A stretch of DNA of 37,859 nt from Promethearchaeota archaeon (lineage in GTDB: Archaea; Asgardarchaeota; Lokiarchaeia; Sigynarchaeales; SOKP01), in NCBI GenBank assembly GCA_019894875.1, contig JAGXNR010000022.1:1-37859 (forward strand), read 5' to 3'. Position 1 is the first letter of the stretch, and every line of letters begins with the position of its first letter. Below, one piece after another: positions 31,424-37,859 of this stretch. A model generated the notes under the pieces. The model was not told the origin of the DNA and did not search any database. It was given only the letters and a program-made list of their open reading frames with translations. Position numbers and translations under genes: made by a program.

Positions 31424-33829
31424 TTACCTTATATTTTTCATAAAACCCTTTTCTAAATCATCCTTCTTAAAATTCCCAACTGATTCCTTATTGAATATCA
31501 GCTCTATCAAATCAAAAGGAACATCTCGTGCTTTTACTATTAAGGTTTCTTTTTTATTTATTAAATCAAATTCAATGAGAACTTGCCTATCATTAAAATC
31601 AAATCGTTTCATTAGTATTCCATCAATTCCAAAAACAAACCGGTTTTTAAAATCAATAAATAAATCCCCAAAGTGCTTTTTTGCATATGCCGATGCAGTA
31701 GCTGCAGTCCCAATGCCCCAATCTAGCATTATATAATTAGAAATTCTTTTATCGTATCCTGCATGACCATAATTTTCACGTATTAATCCTCTATCTATGG
31801 TATCTATTGTTTCTGTTTCTGTTAGATTTCCTGGACATATTTCTTCATATTCTCTTAATATTTGGAGTGCCCAACTTGCTCTTAACGCAGCTATCCCTCT
31901 TTCCATATATTCTTCTTTACCCGTTTCTAAATAATATTCCATATATGTTTTTACGAATAATCCTTGTCGAGCATCACCTAATTCAGCATCAGTATTTTGA
32001 CAGCCAAAACCTCCAAATGTATGATAATTAATGTAAGGCATGTCCCATACCTGCTGAAACAACGACATTATTGCCAAAATCCTTTCACCGAATTCAATGT
32101 ACCGCTCTTTACCAGTTGCCCGGTATAAATCTTTAAATCCTTCAGCACACCAATAAATACATAAATTATTCATTACATAGCTTCTTGTAAAAGTATCATA
32201 TTCTGTATATAGTGGGTGTGTACAAGAATAAAATGCCTCAAAGTCAAGCCACTTATCTTCTGGAATTATTTTAGCTATTATGAATTCCGCAATTCTTTCA
32301 CATATGAGAAGAATGTTGTTATCATTGGTTAATTTGTAGTACTCCAACAAAAACATTAGTGATGCTCCAGAGCTAGCTGAACCAGATAAATCGTCGTTAA
32401 TAATAATTTCATTATTATCATCAAAAGTTATAAAGGTTGGAATTTCTCCATTCTCTAACTGTAAATCTTTGATAAGAGTAACCAAATCTTTACAAACTTC
32501 TTTAACCGATTCTTTTAAGTAGTTAAAATCATTTGAATATTTAATAGCCCAATACATAGTTAATGAGGCATCAACAAGATTGTACTCCTCCTCCAATATC
32601 TGCCATGCCTTAACTCCCTTTACAGTTGAGAATTCAATACTATCACTTGAGGAGGGGAGCACTAAACTAGGAAAAATTCCTTTATTTCTCGGTAGTTGTA
32701 ATATTAGATTCAACATTTTCTTCCCTTTCATCAGTAAATCTTCTCTTTTCCATAATTCACCAAAATATCTTAAACCATATGCTGATCTTATGTTCAAAAA
32801 CCAAGCAGTGTTGAATATCACTGCGATTCTATGTCTTTTAGAATAATTTTGAGTATAATCTCGAATATTATTTTTTTTTATAAAGTTTAGAGGTAACTTT
32901 TCCTTCCCAACCCATGTTGAAACCCAAAAACCTCCACATTCAACATTATTCATTTTTAGATCGCCCCAATAATTCTGTCGTTCAAATAGAGCTTCAAATC
33001 CTTCTTTTACGTTAATATCATATGGTACTATTTGGGGATTAAGGTTTTGATATAGATTTCTTCTACCATATTTTTCCCATAAAAAATTATTAATAAAGAA
33101 CAAAATCTCTGAAACGGACTGTCCTCTAAATGAAATAATATAATACCTAAACATCAAATCAGTTCCGGCATCAATCTTCCATTTTGCTGCTGTATTGTGT
33201 TTGAAGTAAACATGTCTATGAGGTTTATAATTACCAAATCCATAAGCTATATATTGAGATTTGCTAAAATTATCAGAGGATAGATTTAGATCCATAAATG
33301 TTTGAAAAGGTCTGTTTTGCCCAAGAGTTTTCAAATCTGGTATCATCGCAAACGCGACATTTCCTTTTTTGTAAATTATAACCGGTGACCGAAAAACATG
33401 ATCTCCTATAACTAAATTTTTCCTCGGTCGAATATGTGGAACCCATGTGAAATCTGGAGCGTTTCCTAATAAAATTTTATAGAACACTGCAATTTTCGAT
33501 AATTCTAAATCCTTATTAGTCGAAAACTTATACCTAATATGAAGAATATTGTTCTCTTCAAGACAATAATCTAAATTTAATGTTATATCCTCATCTTGTA
33601 AATTATAATATAGTTTTTTTTTCTTTCTTCTCTCAAAAATAACTCTCTTTGAAGATTTTTCTTTATTAGCCCAAAAAGTAAGAGTACTCAAGCCGTCTAA
33701 ATTTTCAAGAATGGGAATCCATCTATCACCATCTTTGATTTCAATAGATTCCCCAGAAAAAAATTTATTGTCTTTAATAATAACTCTAAACTCAGCTCTT
33801 TCTAATGCAATTTCAGAAACTATTAACAC
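31424..33829 (-). CDS. Large (alpha/alpha) six-hairpin glycosidase-like protein
   Basis: The protein has 801 residues and no signal peptide. Residues 1 to about 265 are beta-rich, like the N-terminal sandwich domain of many glycoside hydrolases and epimerases. From about 290 to 700 helices with repeated aromatic and acidic residues alternate (YNLVDASLTMYWAIKYS, YVMNNLCIYWCAEGFKDLYR, GKERYIEFGERILAIMSLFQ, ELGDARQGLFVKTYMEYY), the pattern of an (alpha/alpha)6 toroid. A short beta domain ends the protein. I cannot name the substrate or a catalytic pair. The start codon is GTG in TATAGGTGTTAA, a context shared with the longin-like gene. It is divergent from mtnA across 74 bases. Confidence 0.68.
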   Translation of the reverse strand: MLIVSEIALERAEFRVIIKDNKFFSGESIEIKDGDRWIPILENLDGLSTLTFWANKEKSSKRVIFERRKKKKLYYNLQDEDITLNLDYCLEENNILHIRYKFSTNKDLELSKIAVFYKILLGNAPDFTWVPHIRPRKNLVIGDHVFRSPVIIYKKGNVAFAMIPDLKTLGQNRPFQTFMDLNLSSDNFSKSQYIAYGFGNYKPHRHVYFKHNTAAKWKIDAGTDLMFRYYIISFRGQSVSEILFFINNFLWEKYGRRNLYQNLNPQIVPYDINVKEGFEALFERQNYWGDLKMNNVECGGFWVSTWVGKEKLPLNFIKKNNIRDYTQNYSKRHRIAVIFNTAWFLNIRSAYGLRYFGELWKREDLLMKGKKMLNLILQLPRNKGIFPSLVLPSSSDSIEFSTVKGVKAWQILEEEYNLVDASLTMYWAIKYSNDFNYLKESVKEVCKDLVTLIKDLQLENGEIPTFITFDDNNEIIINDDLSGSASSGASLMFLLEYYKLTNDNNILLICERIAEFIIAKIIPEDKWLDFEAFYSCTHPLYTEYDTFTRSYVMNNLCIYWCAEGFKDLYRATGKERYIEFGERILAIMSLFQQVWDMPYINYHTFGGFGCQNTDAELGDARQGLFVKTYMEYYLETGKEEYMERGIAALRASWALQILREYEEICPGNLTETETIDTIDRGLIRENYGHAGYDKRISNYIMLDWGIGTAATASAYAKKHFGDLFIDFKNRFVFGIDGILMKRFDFNDRQVLIEFDLINKKETLIVKARDVPFDLIELIFNKESVGNFKKDDLEKGFMKNIR

Positions 33830-33903
33830 CTATAAAAATAAGAAATCTTTATTATTGCTTTATCTGATTTAATTTTTTAAAGCTTGCAATATTTTAAATA
33901 ATT

Positions 33904-34926
33904 ATGATTCCTTCAATAGAATGGACTTCTGATGATAAGGTTAAGATGATTGATCAGACTCTTCTACCTCATAAATTAGAATTTTTGGAGTTTGATGATT
34001 ATAGAGATGTTGCTACATCAATTAAAGTGATGAATATTAGAGGAGCTCCTGCAATAGGCGTTGCGGCAGCAATGGGGGTAGCTTTAGCTACTATTGAATA
34101 TAAAGAATTATCAAAAGACCGGTTTCTCGAAAAAATGGGGGAAGCCGCGGAATTAACCAGGAATACAAGACCTACAGCTTCTAATTTATTTTGGGCAGTA
34201 GATCGAATTTGGAAAATAATAAGCGAATATCCAGACAATCCAAGTGGGATATCCGAACTTGTAATTGAAGAAGCCAAGCTTATGGCTCAAGAGGATATAA
34301 TTGTTAATAAGAGCATTGGAAAAAATGGGGCAGAACTATTGGATGATGGAGATGTTGTCTTAACTCATTGTAATGCAGGATCTCTTGCTACCGTTCAATA
34401 TGGGACTGCTTTAGCTCCTGTTAGAACCGCAATAGAACAAAATAAGAAAATCAGCGTAATTGCCGATGAAACACGACCGAGATTACAAGGAGCAAGGTTA
34501 ACTGCTTATGAGCTGCAATACGATAAAATACCTGTTAAAGTTATTTCAGATACTTCATCAGGATTGCTTATGAGATTGGGAAAAATAAATAAAGTTATCG
34601 TGGGAACTGACCGCGTAACTTCAGATGCTGTATTCAATAAAATAGGAACTTACTTAGTGGCATTAGCAGCGAAAGATAATGATATTCCATTTTATGTGGC
34701 TGCCCCAACTTCTACATTGTCGCTTAATGAAACTGTAGAAGATGTTACCATTGAACAAAGAGATAGTAGTGAAGTAAGTAATATTTTAGGTAAAGTTCAA
34801 ATTGTCCCTGATGGTGTGGAATGTTTAAACTATGCTTTTGATATTACACCATTTAGATTGGTCACTGGAATTATCACTGAGGATGGTGTTTATACACATG
34901 AAGAACTATTAAAGAAATACAAATAA
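33904..34926 (+). CDS. mtnA: S-methyl-5-thioribose-1-phosphate isomerase (MtnA)
   Basis: This enzyme converts methylthioribose-1-phosphate to methylthioribulose-1-phosphate in methionine salvage. It has 340 residues, as usual. The catalytic cysteine is C156 in THCNAGSLAT and the aspartate D236 in VGTDRVTSD, equivalent to C160 and D240 of the bacterial enzyme; IRGAPAIG (45-52) and DETRPRLQGARLT are also present. The relatives eIF2B and ribose-1,5-bisphosphate isomerase share the fold, but the RGAPAIG and CNAGSLAT motifs favour MtnA. No other salvage gene is adjacent. A TATA-like ATTTTTTAAA lies near 33872. Confidence 0.93.
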   Translation: MIPSIEWTSDDKVKMIDQTLLPHKLEFLEFDDYRDVATSIKVMNIRGAPAIGVAAAMGVALATIEYKELSKDRFLEKMGEAAELTRNTRPTASNLFWAVDRIWKIISEYPDNPSGISELVIEEAKLMAQEDIIVNKSIGKNGAELLDDGDVVLTHCNAGSLATVQYGTALAPVRTAIEQNKKISVIADETRPRLQGARLTAYELQYDKIPVKVISDTSSGLLMRLGKINKVIVGTDRVTSDAVFNKIGTYLVALAAKDNDIPFYVAAPTSTLSLNETVEDVTIEQRDSSEVSNILGKVQIVPDGVECLNYAFDITPFRLVTGIITEDGVYTHEELLKKYK

Positions 34927-34957
34927 AAAATTACTTTCCATTTTCAATTTCTAATTT

Positions 34958-35944
34958 CTAATTTTCTACCTCTTTTAAAATCATTTTTAACTGCGTAATA
35001 TTTTTTGCTCTACTTAATCGAGTTCTAATTGATGTAGATTTTTCAATACCTTTTGTTAACCAAATTGCGTTTTTCTTTAACTCATTAAATTTGAATTTTT
35101 CATTTCCATAAGGATAAACAATTCCTTCAAGATAACTATCGATGATTTCTTCATAAAGAGCAAAATTCTTTTGTAATATAACTCTATTATTCTTGAAGGG
35201 AACTTCCTTGTCTTTTGTAAAATACTGATGAATTTGTTGAAATATCAAAGGATTTCCCATTGATTCTCGACCTATCATTAAAGCATCAACCTTAGTATAG
35301 TCAATAAAGTGTTTCGCAGTTTTTGGATTAGAGATGTCACCATTACCAATCAAAGGAATTTTAAGTATTTTTTTCAAATCTCTAACTGTATCCAGATCGA
35401 TCTTCTCTTTAATAAAATTGCTTTTAACGGTTCTTGCATGGATTATTAAAATGTCTATTCCAGAATTGTTAATGATTTTTGAAAATTCCTTTATATTCAT
35501 TGGTTGGGCATAACCCGTTCTTACTTTGAGAGAAATTGGTTTAGAAGATTTTTTAACCGCAACATCAAGTAATTCTTTTAGTCTTTCGAAATCCTTCATA
35601 AGATATCCTCCCTCACAAGAGTTAATTGCTCTACGTGAAGGACACCCTGCATTGATATCTAAAATATCATATTTATAACTTTCAAGAGAATCAATAGATA
35701 ATTTAAGAGCATCTAAATCAGACCCGATAAGTTGTATGCTTATCGGTCTTTCTTCCTCTATTTTATATAATTCTTGTTCAAATGAGTTTGAGTTACTAGC
35801 GATATGCTTGGTATATATCATTGGAACACTTACTAATCCAATTTCCTGAAATTTTCTACAAAATCTTCTATATGGTGCGGTGGTAACCCTTTGCATAGGC
35901 GCCAAAACATATCTATTTCCAAGGTTAAGTCTTCCTAATTTCAT
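34958..35944 (-). CDS. dus: tRNA-dihydrouridine synthase family protein
   Basis: This FMN-dependent enzyme reduces uridine to dihydrouridine in the tRNA D-loop. At 328 residues it has a normal length. The FMN/TIM-barrel marks are RYVLAPMQRVTTAPYRRF, the catalytic cysteine C101 in DINAGCPSRRA, KVRTGYAQPMN, IIHARTV, LIGNGDISNP and MIGRESMGNP. The usual Dus family glycine-rich phosphate-binding loop is intact. The C-terminal helical domain contacts tRNA. It converges on mtnA with 31 bases between the stops. Which D-loop position it modifies cannot be told. Confidence 0.92.
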   Translation of the reverse strand: MKLGRLNLGNRYVLAPMQRVTTAPYRRFCRKFQEIGLVSVPMIYTKHIASNSNSFEQELYKIEEERPISIQLIGSDLDALKLSIDSLESYKYDILDINAGCPSRRAINSCEGGYLMKDFERLKELLDVAVKKSSKPISLKVRTGYAQPMNIKEFSKIINNSGIDILIIHARTVKSNFIKEKIDLDTVRDLKKILKIPLIGNGDISNPKTAKHFIDYTKVDALMIGRESMGNPLIFQQIHQYFTKDKEVPFKNNRVILQKNFALYEEIIDSYLEGIVYPYGNEKFKFNELKKNAIWLTKGIEKSTSIRTRLSRAKNITQLKMILKEVEN

Positions 35945-36006
35945 TAGTTAAATCCGATTCTTCAACATTATTTAGAAATTAAACTCATAAAGTCTTTAAT
36001 ATTAAA

Positions 36007-37341
36007 TCAAAATTTATGAATAAGAGTAGCAATTGTTTTCATTCCTTCAATCCAATCATTAATATATATGTTTTCATTAGGTGCATGAGCATTAGATTGA
36101 GAATGACTTGTACCTATGGAAATACAAGGAACTCCCGGAAATAGGCACATGGGTCCACTTCCTCCTGCTAATGGCCAAACTACGGGATCATGACCAGAAA
36201 CTTCTGATACGGCTTGAATTACAGCTTGAGCAACAGGATTAGCTGGTGAAGTTTTTACTGCGTCATATCCATCCCCTTCTATTATTTCGATGTGAGAAAA
36301 ACCATTGTCATCCCAGAATTTACGGATTTTTTCAACTAAATCTTTAGAATTTTGACCAGGGACTAGTCGACAATCAACTTTAGCAAAAGCTTCATGCGGA
36401 GCTATCGTTTTACTACCAGGTCCTTGATATCCACTCCAGAACCCACAGATATTTATAGTGGGTTCTAGGAAAAATTTCCTTTTTAATTCTACACCGCTTA
36501 AGCCTAAACGGATTTTATCAATCCCATAAGTTTTCTTCAGTTCTTCTTCTTTGAGGTTAAAATTATCTATATTTTTAAGTTCTTCTTCAGTTGGTTTAGG
36601 GATATTATCATAAAATCCTGGTACAAGTATCTTATCATTTCGGTCTTTTAAAGCAGCAAGAGCCCATGCAAGTTCATAAGCTGCATTATCTACAAATTGT
36701 GTTCTACCAGAATGAACATCCATTCCAATTGTATCCGTTTTCAGTTCTAAGTAAAGGCAGCCCTTTACACCCAAATAGATATTATGTATGCCTTCAGTAT
36801 CTTTATCACCGAATTCCCAGATGCACAAGTCGGTTCCAAGCGCAAATTCTTTATTGTTCTCTACAAAATAACCAAGATTTAAGCTTCCTATTTCTTCTTC
36901 ACCTTCCAAAATGAATTTAATATTAACAGGAATTTTACCAAATACTTCTATATAGGCTTTTATTGCTTGTAATCTACAGATAATCTCTCCCTTATTATCT
37001 GCAACCCCTCTAGCAAATATTTTTCCATTCCTTATAGTAGGTTCAAAAGGCGGCGATTCCCACAGGTCAATATTTACTGGTTGAACATCGTAGTGGTCGT
37101 AGAATGTTATAGTTTTATCTGAACCAGTATTTAACTCTGCGGTGAATACTGCAAAACCATTAGTTTCAAAAGTTGAACAATTAAATCTCGTTTCTCCAAA
37201 GATACGTTCAAGAAAATTTATTGAAGCCTCTTCTCCAATATTTTGAGCAGCTATACTTGGAATTTTAAGAAATTCAAACAATAGATCTATTGATTCTTTT
37301 TTGTTTTTTAGCAGAACAGAATAAACTTCATCCAATGACAT
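36007..37341 (-). CDS. M20 family metallopeptidase (dipeptidase-like)
   Basis: The protein has 444 residues. The metal ligands are visible: H83 with D85 in YDHYDVQP, D115 in RGVADNKGE, and E148-E150 in LEGEEEIGS, the catalytic and zinc-bridging glutamates. The central dimerisation insert lies at about 190-310, with H in DVHSGRTQF, and the C-terminal histidine is in NAHAPNENI. The family hydrolyses dipeptides, carnosine-type peptides or acylated amino acids. It lacks a signal peptide and so acts in the cytosol, consistent with a peptide-consuming metabolism together with the glutamate dehydrogenases. Confidence 0.92.
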   Translation of the reverse strand: MSLDEVYSVLLKNKKESIDLLFEFLKIPSIAAQNIGEEASINFLERIFGETRFNCSTFETNGFAVFTAELNTGSDKTITFYDHYDVQPVNIDLWESPPFEPTIRNGKIFARGVADNKGEIICRLQAIKAYIEVFGKIPVNIKFILEGEEEIGSLNLGYFVENNKEFALGTDLCIWEFGDKDTEGIHNIYLGVKGCLYLELKTDTIGMDVHSGRTQFVDNAAYELAWALAALKDRNDKILVPGFYDNIPKPTEEELKNIDNFNLKEEELKKTYGIDKIRLGLSGVELKRKFFLEPTINICGFWSGYQGPGSKTIAPHEAFAKVDCRLVPGQNSKDLVEKIRKFWDDNGFSHIEIIEGDGYDAVKTSPANPVAQAVIQAVSEVSGHDPVVWPLAGGSGPMCLFPGVPCISIGTSHSQSNAHAPNENIYINDWIEGMKTIATLIHKF

Positions 37342-37441
37342 GATTATTACCTATAATATTATTCAAATATTCATTTCATGAAATTTTTTTATTGATTAAA
37401 GACTATTTTACTTAAAAAATTATATTAGATTAAATTGTAAA

Positions 37442-37859
37442 ATGACAGATTATATTAAAAAATTTGAATTCAAAGAATCCCCAAAAGAAATTACATATTT
37501 AGAAGGAGTACCGTTGGAACTAAATGAAGATTTTGTGTTTTTTCATAATAAAACCAAAGTACGAAAGGATTTAACCTCACTTCAATATTTATTTAAATCT
37601 TACACTCAAAATCCACTTTTAGCACTTGGAATTCGGGATTCTTATTTGGAGGAAGAACTCACTGATAAATACTTAATGGTAATATTTACTACTTCTGAAA
37701 TTATCAAAGATACTAACAAAATTATATCTGGATATACTGATATTGAAATTAATAAGGGGTGTTTTTATCTTGAAACAAATTCAGATTATATGCTACTTTT
37801 AGCCAAGGATCTGGAGGGTTTGCATTCTGGTACGTCTATTATGGAAGAGATCTTAACTC
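37442..37859 (+). CDS. 5' part of a gene with GH20-type N-terminal domain (partial)
   Basis: The reading frame opens at ATG 37442 and runs off the window end with 139 codons and no stop. The pattern fits the small alpha/beta domain found at the N-terminus of family 20 hexosaminidases and related glycosidases: strands, then a tail reading GYTDIEINKGCFYLETNSDY and LLAKDLEGLHSGTSIMEEIL, matching the usual 'Y.L.I....I.I.A....GL..G..TL.QIL' ending of that domain. The catalytic barrel would lie beyond the window. There is no signal peptide in the visible part. Confidence 0.6.
   Translation, partial: MTDYIKKFEFKESPKEITYLEGVPLELNEDFVFFHNKTKVRKDLTSLQYLFKSYTQNPLLALGIRDSYLEEELTDKYLMVIFTTSEIIKDTNKIISGYTDIEINKGCFYLETNSDYMLLLAKDLEGLHSGTSIMEEILT

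Overview
The window looks like a chromosomal piece of an AT-rich archaeon, most likely an Asgard archaeon of the Lokiarchaeia type. That is an inference from several signals. Promoters are TATA-type and often sit about 25-30 bases before a leaderless or nearly leaderless start. There is an archaeal/eukaryotic-type SRP RNA, a uS10 ribosomal protein, a Bud23-like rRNA methyltransferase, a longin-like protein, a tiny RING-like zinc protein and bactofilin-like and rhomboid proteins. Asgard archaea of this branch are also known to use selenocysteine, which bears on the most unusual locus here. I see no phage, insertion sequence, CRISPR array or tRNA.

Layout. 1-733 is non-coding and carries repeated TGTTCA/TGAACA motifs before the first of two divergent glutamate dehydrogenases (734-3566). 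A NhaD/ArsB-type ion transporter follows (3591-4907). Then comes a block of small or poorly known minus-strand genes: longin-like, SRPBCC-like, RING-like, coiled coil, and two small membrane proteins (5089-8212). 8390-9000 holds two tiny ORFs in tandem. Each has an in-frame TGA at the same place relative to a cysteine (C-x4-TGA), and each is followed by a similar structured 3' element. 9005-11759 encodes a nucleotide-sugar dehydrogenase, a rhomboid protease and a receiver-domain protein. 11876-13680 is a two-gene operon (Bud23-like methyltransferase, radical SAM). 13886-14191 is uS10, which appears to start at AUA. 14206-18828 carries a bactofilin-like protein, an unknown protein, an inositol-monophosphatase-type phosphatase, a UroD-family methyltransferase-like protein and a small four-cysteine protein. 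The SRP RNA lies on the minus strand near 18845-19152. 20641-23708 has two near-duplicate Ldh2-type dehydrogenases flanking a flavodoxin gene broken by TAA. 23714-30368 contains a CDF metal transporter with three C-terminal domains, an ICMT-like protein, a radical SAM/SPASM protein, a rearranged class V aminotransferase and a PhzF-type protein. The window ends with a DUF1848 protein, a large glycosidase-like protein, MtnA, a dihydrouridine synthase, an M20 peptidase and the 5' part of a gene resembling a GH20-type N-terminal domain.

How the genes fit together. The identifiable metabolism is amino-acid catabolism (glutamate dehydrogenases, M20 peptidase, 2-hydroxyacid dehydrogenases), methylthioribose salvage, metal/ion transport and carbohydrate processing. 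Most genes are single units, with only short operons. The observation most worth following is the pair of candidate micro-selenoproteins with their shared SECIS-like 3' structures.
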